NCBI GenBank assembly: GCA_017525525.1
Contig: JAFXSQ010000055.1
Span: forward strand, 62,001-126,000
Direction: 5' to 3'
Length of the DNA stretch: 64,000 bases
Origin: Lachnospiraceae bacterium
Lineage (GTDB): Bacteria; Bacillota; Clostridia; Lachnospirales; Lachnospiraceae
Part shown: piece after piece, positions 51,851 to 59,861 of the stretch
Numbering within the stretch: the first letter of the stretch is position 1
How the letters are laid out: each line of letters begins with the position of its first letter
Position numbers and translations under genes: made by a program
The notes under the pieces: generated by a model
Told to the model about the DNA's origin: nothing
The model's database searches: none
What the model saw: the letters and a program-made list of their open reading frames with translations, nothing else

Positions 51851-53320
51851 ATGAAGATATTTATATCGGCTACGTTGAGAAGCTTCTTCAACCGTGAGCA
51901 TGAGATAGATGTAAAGGGAAAGACGGTAGGAGAGCTCCTTGAGAATATAATAAAGGAATACCCGGACAGCAAGAATGCCTTCTATGATGAGACCGGTGAG
52001 AGAAGAGGCTTTATAAAGCTTTTTGTGGACGGTGAGGACAGAACCGGCAGAGATTATGCAGTGTACAGCCTGAGCGAGAAGTCAAAGGTGCTGCTTCTTC
52101 CGGTTATCGCCGGAGGCGCGCCATCATTAGCACAGACCGAAGCGCTTGTGTCCGATGAGAGAAGAAAAGAGGTTGAGCTTGACAATACGGAGATAGAGAG
52201 GTTCAACAAGCATCTTCTTCTTCGTGAGATAGGCGTCAAGGGACAGAAGCGGATAAAGGCTGCAAAGGTAGTCGTTGTCGGTGCCGGAGCTCTCGGCTCG
52301 GCTGTTATCCAGTACCTTGCGGCTGCCGGTGTCGGAACCATAAAGGTTATTGACAGCAGCGCGGTTGCCTTAGAGGATCTCCAAAGCCAGGTGCTTCACT
52401 CGTTAAGAGATGTAAAGCGTCCCAAGTCGGCATCGGCCAGGGACAGCATAAGAAACATAAACAGAAGCATAGAGGTTATAGCCGAGAATGAGGACATAAG
52501 CGCAGACAATGCTTCGGAGCTTATCGAAGACTTTGATCTCGTGGTTGATTGTTCCGATAATTTCAAAACAAGATATACATTAAATGATGCCTGCATATTA
52601 AACGGTATTCCGGTTGTCTTCGGAGCCATATACCAGTTCGAAGGACAGGTAAGCATACTCGGTCATAACGGAGGACCATGCTTAAGATGCGTATATCCTT
52701 CACCGCCGCCGGCAGGTCTTGTTCCAAGCTGTGCAGAGGGTGGAACCATAAGTCCTCTTGCGGGTATAGTAGGAAGCATACAGGCAAATGAAGCCTTAAA
52801 GCTCATTATGGGCATAGGCGAGCATTTAAGCGGCAAGCTCCTTACGGTAGATACGCTTTACCTAAATTCAAGCGTACTCAATGTAAAGAGAAGCTGTAAC
52901 TGTCCGCTCTGCGGTGATACACCGACAATTACTGAGGTTGAGACCTATGATTACGAAGATTTCTGCGGCTTAAAGGCAAAGGAGGATGAGGTACCTGTTG
53001 AAGGCTTTACACCTGAGGAGCTTGCGAAGAAGATAGATGCCGGTGAACCGCTGAAGATCATAGATGTAAGAGAGCCTCATGAAAGAGCAATACTTAGGTT
53101 CCCGGGCGCAGTGGTTATCCCGATAGGACAGCTTGTAAGAAGGCAGAAGGAGCTTGATCCGAATATCGACACAGTATTCTTATGTAAGCAGGGCAAGAGA
53201 AGCATACTTGCCATAAACACATTGAGAGAGGCGGGCTACACAGGCCCTATGTACAACCTTAAAGGCGGTCTTGACGCCATGAAGGATATCGTCCTTGCAA
53301 ATGAGGGCGGCTGGCTGTAG
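51851..53320 (+). CDS. Ubiquitin-like carrier / E1-like enzyme / rhodanese fusion
   Basis: A 489-residue three-domain protein. Residues 1-90 are a MoaD/ThiS-like ubiquitin fold ending in VIAGGAPS, with Gly88-Gly89 internal. Residues 110-355 are a ThiF/MoeB-type adenylating enzyme (VVVGAGALGSAVIQYL, EDLQSQVLHS, crossover Cys in VPSCAEGG, zinc ligands CLRC and CPLC). Residues 380-489 form a rhodanese with Cys445 in FLCKQGKRS. One chain therefore holds the carrier, its activating enzyme and the sulfur donor site. The fused carrier cannot present a free C-terminus unless cut, which the JAMM protease encoded upstream could do. Ribosome site GGAGG precedes the ATG. Confidence 0.92.
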   Translation: MKIFISATLRSFFNREHEIDVKGKTVGELLENIIKEYPDSKNAFYDETGERRGFIKLFVDGEDRTGRDYAVYSLSEKSKVLLLPVIAGGAPSLAQTEALVSDERRKEVELDNTEIERFNKHLLLREIGVKGQKRIKAAKVVVVGAGALGSAVIQYLAAAGVGTIKVIDSSAVALEDLQSQVLHSLRDVKRPKSASARDSIRNINRSIEVIAENEDISADNASELIEDFDLVVDCSDNFKTRYTLNDACILNGIPVVFGAIYQFEGQVSILGHNGGPCLRCVYPSPPPAGLVPSCAEGGTISPLAGIVGSIQANEALKLIMGIGEHLSGKLLTVDTLYLNSSVLNVKRSCNCPLCGDTPTITEVETYDYEDFCGLKAKEDEVPVEGFTPEELAKKIDAGEPLKIIDVREPHERAILRFPGAVVIPIGQLVRRQKELDPNIDTVFLCKQGKRSILAINTLREAGYTGPMYNLKGGLDAMKDIVLANEGGWL

Positions 53321-53388
53321 GTATTAAGACCTTTAAAGAAGGCTTTTATACAATGTATTAATTATTTTTCACCTAGGAGGAAAAAGAG

Positions 53389-54345
53389 ATGGCAAAAGAA
53401 ACAGAGAAGACAACAGGCATTAACGCATTGGGTGCGGCTGCGGCTTATAACCTTGCGAACGTGACCAAGACAAAGCCCCAGTTTGGTGCAATCACACCGA
53501 AGTGGCTTACCAAATTCCTTGAGTTCAAGGGACTTGAGACAGGTATATTCAGAGTAAATAAGGTCGTTGAGGGTGAGACACCCCTTGATGTACTCTGCAG
53601 CCAGACCAAGAAATCAGACATCATACCGGAAGGCTATGTTGAGTATGAGACAGAGCCCCGTGAGTACAGACTTAATTCGATATCAACCATAATCAATGTT
53701 AATACCGCAATCGAGGATGTATACAGCGCTCCCTACGATCAGGTACAGGAGCAGCTCGGACTTGCTATAGAGTCCTTGAGAGAGCGTCAGGAGAGCCAGC
53801 TTATCAACAACGATGACTACGGTCTTCTCAAGAATATAGCTGACAGCCAGAGAATACAGACAAGGAACGGAGCACCTACTCCGGATGACCTTGATGAGCT
53901 TATAACAAAGGTTTGGAAGGAGCCTTCATTCTTCCTTGCTCACCCGAGAGCTATCGCTGCATTTGAGAGAGAATGCACAAAGAGAGGAGTTCCGCCGGTT
54001 GTTGTTAACCTTGCAGGAGGTAACTTCGTTACATGGAGAGGAATCCCGATCATTCCTACAGACAAGCTTCTTGTTGACGGCCTGAAGAACCCCACCTCAC
54101 AGAGCGGCAAGACAAACATCCTTCTTATTAGGACAGGCGAGGCTAAGCGCGGTGTTATAGGTCTTTTCCAGGCAGGTCTTAAGAATGAGCATTCACGCGG
54201 ACTTTCGGTACGTTTCCGTGGTATAGATGACAAGGGCGTTGCTTCTTATCTGCTTTCATTATACTGCTCTGCAGCCATTCTTGCTGATGACGCTATCGCA
54301 GTGCTTGAAGATGTGGAAGTAGGTGAGTACTATGACTACGAGTAA
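53389..54345 (+). CDS. Family 2A encapsulin shell protein
   Basis: A 318-residue shell protein that should self-assemble into a protein nanocompartment with the HK97 fold. It matches the family 2A (SrpI-type) encapsulins: TITPKWL-like AITPKWLTKF, EPREYRLNSIST, APTPDDLDELITKVWKEP, HPRAIAAFERECTKRGVPP, WRGIPIIPTDK, GVIGLFQAGL and SYLLSLYCSAAILADDA. Known family 2A shells carry a cysteine desulfurase inside, encoded by the overlapping downstream gene here. It is not a phage capsid remnant: no other phage genes are near. AGGAGG precedes the ATG. Confidence 0.95.
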   Translation: MAKETEKTTGINALGAAAAYNLANVTKTKPQFGAITPKWLTKFLEFKGLETGIFRVNKVVEGETPLDVLCSQTKKSDIIPEGYVEYETEPREYRLNSISTIINVNTAIEDVYSAPYDQVQEQLGLAIESLRERQESQLINNDDYGLLKNIADSQRIQTRNGAPTPDDLDELITKVWKEPSFFLAHPRAIAAFERECTKRGVPPVVVNLAGGNFVTWRGIPIIPTDKLLVDGLKNPTSQSGKTNILLIRTGEAKRGVIGLFQAGLKNEHSRGLSVRFRGIDDKGVASYLLSLYCSAAILADDAIAVLEDVEVGEYYDYE

Positions 54346-56083
54346 TCCCTTCGGTGGTTTCGAGGAGCTTTACGGTCTTCCGAGCGCGGAGGCTCTGTCG
54401 GCTCTTGCCAACGCTTACGAAGGTGATGACTTTACCGGAGCAACGGCACCTGCATCCGCAAGTGTGCCCGATTATGCTTCTTCATCCGAGGCAACTGTAG
54501 TACCTGCTTATCCGGCACCCGATCCGGAATCGATACCTGATACAGGTTCAGTATTTACAGCAGTACCGTCTGATGATTATTCGGTTCCGGCCGCAACTGT
54601 TCCCGAGCATGAGTACTCAGCACCTTTTGTAACAGCTCCTTCAGCGGATTACAAGGCTTACTCACAGGCTGCAGGCGGACAGTTCGATTGGGAGCATCCC
54701 ATCGCATATGCAGCAGCTGAGCCGGTAAGCTACTCGCCGAGAGTACAGTCGCAGGAGCAGGCCAAGGAAGAGGACAGAAGCATAGATGTTCCGACATCAC
54801 TTCAAGGTGATGCGGCAGCTAAAGAAGATGATACCGTAAAGCCCGGAAACTCACGAAATGATAGTATCAGAATAGGCAGCAAGACGCTTCAGCAGATAAG
54901 AGATGATTTCCCAATCTTAAAGGAAAGAATAAACGGTAATCCTCTCGTATGGCTTGACAACGGTGCAACCACACAGCGTCCCAAGGCTGTTATAGACAGA
55001 ATATCTTATTATTACGAACATGAGAATTCAAATGTACACAGAGGAGCTCACACACTCGCTGCAAGGTCTACGGATGCTTACGAGGGTGCAAGAGATATAG
55101 TAAGGGATTTTATCGGTGCACCGAGCTCAGAGGAGATAGTATTCGTAAGAGGCACCACAGAGGCCATAAACCTTGTGGCTAACGCTTATGTAAAGCCTCA
55201 ACTTGAGCCGGGTGACGAGATAATCGTATCCATCTTAGAGCACCATGCGAACATAGTTCCGTGGCAGCTTATCGCTCAGAAGACAGGCGCTGTGTTAAAG
55301 GTGATCCCCTGCGATGAGACAGGCCAGCTTATCTTGAGCGAGTACGAAAAGCTCTTTACCAAGAGAACAAAGTTTGTTGCTGTTACACATGTGTCTAACG
55401 TATTAGGCACCGTAACTCCTATAGAGGAGCTTATTGCGATAGCACACAGGCACGGAGTAAGGATACTTATCGACGGAGCGCAGTCTGTTGCACATATCCC
55501 GGTAAATGTATCGGCTCTCGATGCTGACTTCTTCGTCTTCTCAGGACACAAGATATTTGCTCCTACAGGCATAGGTGTTGTGTACGGCAAGAAGGAGCTT
55601 CTTGAAGCTGCAGAGCCATATCACGGTGGCGGTAATATGATTGCTGATGTTACATTTGAAAGAACCATATACAACGGTATTCCGAACAAGTTTGAAGCGG
55701 GTACCGGAAGCATAGCGGACGCGGTGGGACTCGGTGCTGCATTGAATTACCTTACCGAGATCGGCATGCCATGTGTATACAGATGGGAGCACGAGCTCTT
55801 ACAGTATGCAATGAGCGAGATGAGAAAGATCCCCGGACTTACGCTGATAGGTACAGCCTTAAATAAGGCTTCGGTTCTTTCCTTCAAGCTTGACGGTTAC
55901 TCTGATGATGAGGTCGGAAAGAGACTTGACAGCTACGGCATAGCGGTAAGAACGGGACATCACTGTGCTCAGCCGGTGCTCAGGCACTTCGGCTACGAGG
56001 GTTCGGTGAGACCTACACTTGCGCTTTACAATTCACCTGAAGATATAGATGCTCTTGTTAAGGTTTTAAGAACCTTTGCATAG
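54332..56083 (+). CDS. Encapsulated cysteine desulfurase with disordered N-terminal cargo region
   Basis: A 583-residue type II (SufS/CsdA-like) cysteine desulfurase. Residues 1-180 are rich in Ala, Pro, Ser and acidic residues with no fold, as expected for the encapsulation extension of family 2A cargo enzymes. The catalytic part has LDNGATTQRPKAVID, PLP Lys407 in VFSGHKIFAPTG and persulfide Cys545 in RTGHHCAQPVLRHFG. It takes sulfur from cysteine, giving alanine and an enzyme persulfide. I chose ATG 54332 rather than the GTG at 54323. It overlaps the shell gene by 14 bases, which favours equal production. Confidence 0.95.
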   Translation: MTTSNPFGGFEELYGLPSAEALSALANAYEGDDFTGATAPASASVPDYASSSEATVVPAYPAPDPESIPDTGSVFTAVPSDDYSVPAATVPEHEYSAPFVTAPSADYKAYSQAAGGQFDWEHPIAYAAAEPVSYSPRVQSQEQAKEEDRSIDVPTSLQGDAAAKEDDTVKPGNSRNDSIRIGSKTLQQIRDDFPILKERINGNPLVWLDNGATTQRPKAVIDRISYYYEHENSNVHRGAHTLAARSTDAYEGARDIVRDFIGAPSSEEIVFVRGTTEAINLVANAYVKPQLEPGDEIIVSILEHHANIVPWQLIAQKTGAVLKVIPCDETGQLILSEYEKLFTKRTKFVAVTHVSNVLGTVTPIEELIAIAHRHGVRILIDGAQSVAHIPVNVSALDADFFVFSGHKIFAPTGIGVVYGKKELLEAAEPYHGGGNMIADVTFERTIYNGIPNKFEAGTGSIADAVGLGAALNYLTEIGMPCVYRWEHELLQYAMSEMRKIPGLTLIGTALNKASVLSFKLDGYSDDEVGKRLDSYGIAVRTGHHCAQPVLRHFGYEGSVRPTLALYNSPEDIDALVKVLRTFA

Positions 56084-56102
56084 GGAGGATACTTAACACT
56101 TA

Positions 56103-57062
56103 ATGGAAGATATTATCAAAGAAGAAGAGATAGACGGAATAGTCGGGACGATTCTTGCGGATTATAAAGGCGGAAAGAATATAGACAATACGGATATATT
56201 CAGCAAGCCCGACAAGAAAGAGGTAAGGGACATTATTCACAATCTGTTCAGGATAATGTTCCCCGGCTATTACAAGGATAAGAATTATAAGATTTATAAT
56301 CTTAAGAACAGTCTTGCGGTAACCATCGAGGATATCTTTTATCACCTGAACAAGCAGGTAATGCTGGCTCTTGACTTCTGCAAGCTCAGGGGCGTGATGA
56401 CGGAGGATGAGAGAAAAGCTGAGAGCTACCGCATATGCCGGGAATTCTTCAACAAGCTTCCTTTTGTCAGAGAGTGTGTAGAGACTGATCTTCTTGCAGC
56501 CTTCGACGGAGACCCCGCCGCGGGCTGCTTAGAGGAGATCGTCCTTGCATATCCGGGACTTTACGCGGGAACGGTTTACCGCATAGCACATGAGCTGTAT
56601 CTGCTTAATGTACCGGTACTCCCGAGACTTATGACGGAGTATGCGCATTCTCAGACCGGCATAGACATTCACCCGGGTGCGTCTATAGATAAGTATTTTT
56701 TCATAGACCACGGTACGGGCATAGTGATTGGCGAAACAGCAGTCATAGGACAGAATGTCAAGATATACCAGGGTGTTACCTTGGGAGCTTTATCCACAAG
56801 AGGCGGACAGAAGCTTTCGGGAAAGAAGAGACATCCGACCATCAAGGACAATGTTACTATTTACGCAGGAGCCTCTATCTTAGGCGGTGATACCGTGATA
56901 GGTGAGAATTCCGTGATAGGCGGCAATACATTTATCACAAGCTCCATACCTGCGGACACAAGAGTAAGCATTAAGAACCCTGAGATGGATATAAGAACAA
57001 ACGACAACAAGCATAAGCATGAAGAGGTTAAGCAGAGCGACGAGTGGTACTATATGATTTGA
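56103..57062 (+). CDS. cysE: Serine O-acetyltransferase
   Basis: Forms O-acetylserine from serine and acetyl-CoA, the carbon skeleton for cysteine. The 319 residues include an N-terminal helical part and a C-terminal left-handed beta helix with hexapeptide repeats (IDIHPGASID, FIDHGTGIVIGETAVIG, QGVTLGALSTRGG, HPTIKDNVTIYAGASILGG). The catalytic His is in FFIDHGTG. The last 30 residues are a polar tail ending in YYMI; CysE tails ending in Ile often dock to cysteine synthase CysK, which is not in this window. It follows the desulfurase by 19 bases. Confidence 0.94.
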   Translation: MEDIIKEEEIDGIVGTILADYKGGKNIDNTDIFSKPDKKEVRDIIHNLFRIMFPGYYKDKNYKIYNLKNSLAVTIEDIFYHLNKQVMLALDFCKLRGVMTEDERKAESYRICREFFNKLPFVRECVETDLLAAFDGDPAAGCLEEIVLAYPGLYAGTVYRIAHELYLLNVPVLPRLMTEYAHSQTGIDIHPGASIDKYFFIDHGTGIVIGETAVIGQNVKIYQGVTLGALSTRGGQKLSGKKRHPTIKDNVTIYAGASILGGDTVIGENSVIGGNTFITSSIPADTRVSIKNPEMDIRTNDNKHKHEEVKQSDEWYYMI

Positions 57063-57081
57063 GTAAAATCTGAACAAAGCA

Positions 57082-57218
57082 GTGTCATTCTGAGCGAAGC
57101 GACGCAGACCTCAATGCGAAGCGTTGAGGTGCCGGCCTTCGATGTCATAAGGAATCCACCGCAAGCGGTACCCCTTATGACGAAATGCGAGGGCTTGCGA
57201 AGCAACAGGAAGAATCTT
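57082..57218. repeat. Composite dispersed repeat with palindromic core
   Basis: The element starts GTGTCATTCTGAGCGAAGC and ends GAAGAATCTT. Its core at 57144-57181 is a palindrome with arms GTCATAAGG and CCTTATGAC, nearly identical to the reverse complement of 37665-37703. It separates cysE from the second carrier set. Confidence 0.75.
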
Positions 57219-57246
57219 AAATTAACAGAGAGGAGATGCAAAGATC

Positions 57247-57456
57247 ATGAACATAACCGTAGCAGGAACAAAGAAGGAGGTAGCAGACGGCCTTACCGTA
57301 TCAGCTCTTATAGAGCTTGAGCAGGTTGAGACACCTCAGTATGTTACCGTGTCCGTGAACGAGGAATTCATCGGCTCAGATACATTTGATGCACATGTGC
57401 TTAAGGAGGGCGATGAGGTTGAATTTCTTTACTTCATGGGAGGAGGTGCCCGCTAA
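57247..57456 (+). CDS. ThiS/MoaD-like sulfur carrier with capped Gly-Gly
   Basis: A 69-residue ubiquitin-like sulfur carrier. It begins MNITVAGTKKEVADGLTVS and ends YFMGGGAR. The reactive end of such carriers is a C-terminal Gly-Gly that is adenylated and made a thiocarboxylate. Here two residues (Ala-Arg) follow, so the tail must be trimmed, as happens to some carriers by JAMM proteases. The stop overlaps the start of the E1-like gene (TAATG). Its role could be in thiamine, cysteine or methionine synthesis. Confidence 0.9.
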   Translation: MNITVAGTKKEVADGLTVSALIELEQVETPQYVTVSVNEEFIGSDTFDAHVLKEGDEVEFLYFMGGGAR

Positions 57457-58274
57457 TGCCCTTTACTAACGAACAGCTTGAGAGATACTCAAGACATATA
57501 ATCTTAAAGGAGATAGGAGCGAAGGGGCAGAAGAAGCTTCTCAACGCCAAGGTGCTTATAATCGGTGCCGGCGGCTTAGGCGCTCCGGCGGCTTTGTACC
57601 TTGCGGCTGCGGGTGTGGGAACCATAGGCATAGTTGATGCGGATGTAGTTGATCTTTCAAATCTCCAAAGACAGGTTATACATACAACCAATGACATAGG
57701 CAAGAAGAAGGTTGAGTCTGCGGCTGAGACAATGCGCGCAATCAATCCCGATGTCACAGTCAATACCTATTACGATTTCGTAAGCAGTGCGAACATCATG
57801 GATCTTATAAAGGACTATGATTTTGTGCTTGACGGAACCGATAACTTCCCTGCGAAGTTCCTTATCAATGATGCATGCGTTATGGCCAAGAAGCCGCTTT
57901 CGCATGCAGGTATTATCAGATTCAAAGGGCAGCTTACGACTATTCTTCCGGGCGAAGGCCCATGTTACAGATGTATCTTCAAGAATCCGCCACCAAAGGA
58001 CGCCGTACCTACCTGTAAGCAGGCAGGAGTAATAGGCGCCATGGGCGGTGTGATAGGTTCGCTTCAGGCTATGGAAGCAGTTAAGTATATCACCGGTGTC
58101 GGTGAGCTTTTAAGCGGTTATCTGCTTACCTATGATGCACTGAAGATGGAATTCCACAAGATTAAGCTGCCACCCCGCGGAAAGGGCTGTGCCGTATGCT
58201 CGGATACTCCGACCATCACGAAGCTTATCGATTACGAGCAGCCGGCCTGCGAGTTTCACCCGGGAGGGAAATAA
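57456..58274 (+). CDS. ThiF/MoeB/HesA-family E1-like adenylyltransferase
   Basis: A 272-residue enzyme that adenylates the C-terminus of a ubiquitin-like carrier. Features: LERYSRHIILKEIG, GAGGLGAPAALYLAAAG, SNLQRQVIH, the crossover Cys in VPTCKQAGVIG, and zinc ligands CYRC and CAVC. It has no rhodanese domain, unlike the paralogue at 51851. The carrier gene overlaps its start and a JAMM gene follows by one base, so the three form a unit. Confidence 0.92.
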   Translation: MPFTNEQLERYSRHIILKEIGAKGQKKLLNAKVLIIGAGGLGAPAALYLAAAGVGTIGIVDADVVDLSNLQRQVIHTTNDIGKKKVESAAETMRAINPDVTVNTYYDFVSSANIMDLIKDYDFVLDGTDNFPAKFLINDACVMAKKPLSHAGIIRFKGQLTTILPGEGPCYRCIFKNPPPKDAVPTCKQAGVIGAMGGVIGSLQAMEAVKYITGVGELLSGYLLTYDALKMEFHKIKLPPRGKGCAVCSDTPTITKLIDYEQPACEFHPGGK

Positions 58275-58275
58275 T

Positions 58276-58713
58276 ATGAAGATAACCATCAAAAAATCCG
58301 ATTATGACAGAATATATGAGCACGCCTTAAAGGAACGTCCCGATGAGGCCTGCGGCCTTATAGCCGGCGTTGACAGGGAGGACGGTGTAAGGGAGATTCA
58401 GAAGGTTTACCTTCTGACCAATATCGACCACACCAACGAACATTTCTCCATAGATCCCAAGGAACAGCTTGCTTCTATAAAGGATATGCGTGCAAACGGT
58501 CTGTCGCCCTTAGGCAACTGGCATTCGCATCCCGAGTCTCCGTCAAGACCTTCTGAGGAGGACAAGAGACTTGCAAATGACAGCAAGGCAAGCTACCTTA
58601 TCCTGTCTCTTCAGGAGGAGGGTAATCCGGTTTTGAATGCTTTCCATGTGGAGGGCGAGCAGGGAGCAAGAACTGTCAGAAAGGAAGAACTGATTGTAAT
58701 AGAGGAGGAATAG
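58276..58713 (+). CDS. Second JAMM/Mov34 metalloprotease
   Basis: A 145-residue JAMM protease. I chose ATG 58276, preceded by GGGAGGG, and reject the longer frame from 58189, which would overlap the E1 gene by 86 bases. The metal-binding motif is GNWHSHPESPSRPSEED, and the Glu is in DEACGLIAG. It is the probable trimming enzyme for the GGGAR tail of the carrier at 57247. It is homologous to, but clearly diverged from, the protease at 51412. Confidence 0.93.
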   Translation: MKITIKKSDYDRIYEHALKERPDEACGLIAGVDREDGVREIQKVYLLTNIDHTNEHFSIDPKEQLASIKDMRANGLSPLGNWHSHPESPSRPSEEDKRLANDSKASYLILSLQEEGNPVLNAFHVEGEQGARTVRKEELIVIEEE

Positions 58714-58716
58714 TTT

Positions 58717-58962
58717 ATGGCTGAGTTTAATGTAGATGAGACGATTGATATAACTGATGTAACCTGCCCCATAACCTTCGTGAAGACCAAAGTTGCTCTT
58801 GAGGAGATGGATGAGGGCCAGATACTTCAGGTTCATATCGCCGACGGCGAGCCTATACAGAATGTTCCGAGAAGCATAAAGGAAGAGGGACATGAAGTAT
58901 TAAAGATTGATGATAACGGTGACGGTACCTTTGAGATGTATATCAAAAAGATTGGTGACTGA
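58717..58962 (+). CDS. TusA-like persulfide carrier
   Basis: An 81-residue sulfur-relay protein of the TusA (SirA) fold. The sulfur-carrying Cys is in DVTCPITFVKTKVALEEM; most relatives have CPxP, here CPIT. These proteins take persulfide sulfur from cysteine desulfurases and pass it on. It is the last gene of the island, three bases after the JAMM gene, and is followed by a terminator. It could link the encapsulated desulfurase to the carriers (inference). Confidence 0.9.
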   Translation: MAEFNVDETIDITDVTCPITFVKTKVALEEMDEGQILQVHIADGEPIQNVPRSIKEEGHEVLKIDDNGDGTFEMYIKKIGD

Positions 58963-58983
58963 TTATTAGACATATGCTGAAAA

Positions 58984-59018
58984 AAAAGCCTGCGGAATTG
59001 TCCTTGCCGCAGGCTTTT
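58984..59018. terminator. Bidirectional Rho-independent terminator
   Basis: A 12-bp stem AAAAGCCTGCGG with CCGCAGGCTTTT and an 11-base loop. A-rich and T-rich flanks let it stop both the sulfur island on the plus strand and the convergent PHP/SGNH operon on the minus strand. Confidence 0.85.
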
Positions 59019-59022
59019 TGGT

Positions 59023-59850
59023 TTATATTATGTCATAAAACTTCGGTTTTCTTTTAACAAAAGTGGCGTAAGCCTTAAACCCACATTCAAGCAGCAGCTC
59101 GCGTGCCTTATCGAAACCGTAACCCACATATTTTGAAAAGTGGGCGTCGGAACCGACGGTAATGATCTCACCGCCTAAATCGTGGTAGAGCTTTAGGATT
59201 TCTTTATGCGGGTGAGGGTAGGAGAGGTTCTTATATAACGAGCCTGTGTTTACCTCTATACCGCCCCCGGCGCTGATTATAGTCTTCAATAGTTCTTCGA
59301 ATATCTCGTAATAATCTTTAAGTTCAAATACATAATCCTTGTAATCCCCATATCTGACTATGTAGTCTAAGTGTCCGTACACATCAAAATCGGTAAAGCC
59401 TTTTACGGTCTCCAGGATACATTCAAAGTATCTGCCGAAGGCCTGTACGGGGGATTTGCCTTCGTAGTACTCGGAATAGTAAGGATCGTATCCGTCGACT
59501 ATGTGAGTGCTGCAGATAAGAAAGTCGAGGTCACTGTGTTCTTTTGCATACTCGGCCGCCTTCTTAACTGTAGAGGGCATAACACCGAGCTCGACACCCT
59601 TCTTTAAAGTAAAGCCCTGTGGGAGCTTTGTTTTGATCTCGTCGATCTCACGACTGTATGCATCGAAATCAAGCTGGAAGGCCATCACTCCCTCCTCATA
59701 GGAGTACTTCATGGGGAAGTCTATGTCATGGTGATCTGTTATGCAAATTTCGTCTATTCCGTTAGACACAGCCTGCTTTATGATATTGTCTAAGCTCTCG
59801 TCACTGTCAGTGGAGTGATGAGTGTGAAGATGATAATCGGGGAATGGCAT
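59023..59850 (-). CDS. PHP-domain histidinol-phosphatase family protein
   Basis: A 275-residue metal-dependent phosphoesterase. It begins MPFPDYHLHTHHSTDSDESL, the first PHP motif, with further motifs ICITDHHDIDFP, ICSTHIVDGYDPY, YGHLDYIVRYG, and the C-terminal TVGSDAHFSKYVG. The family includes HisK-type histidinol phosphatases of histidine synthesis; no other his genes are here, so the substrate remains a guess. It lies 11 bases downstream of the SGNH gene in the same direction and ends at the shared terminator. Confidence 0.88.
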   Translation of the reverse strand: MPFPDYHLHTHHSTDSDESLDNIIKQAVSNGIDEICITDHHDIDFPMKYSYEEGVMAFQLDFDAYSREIDEIKTKLPQGFTLKKGVELGVMPSTVKKAAEYAKEHSDLDFLICSTHIVDGYDPYYSEYYEGKSPVQAFGRYFECILETVKGFTDFDVYGHLDYIVRYGDYKDYVFELKDYYEIFEELLKTIISAGGGIEVNTGSLYKNLSYPHPHKEILKLYHDLGGEIITVGSDAHFSKYVGYGFDKARELLLECGFKAYATFVKRKPKFYDII

Positions 59851-59861
59851 ATCATTTCTCC

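Noticed and set aside
53389..54345. Phage major capsid protein
   Set aside because: The HK97-type sequence matches family 2A encapsulins and overlaps a desulfurase gene; no other phage genes surround it.
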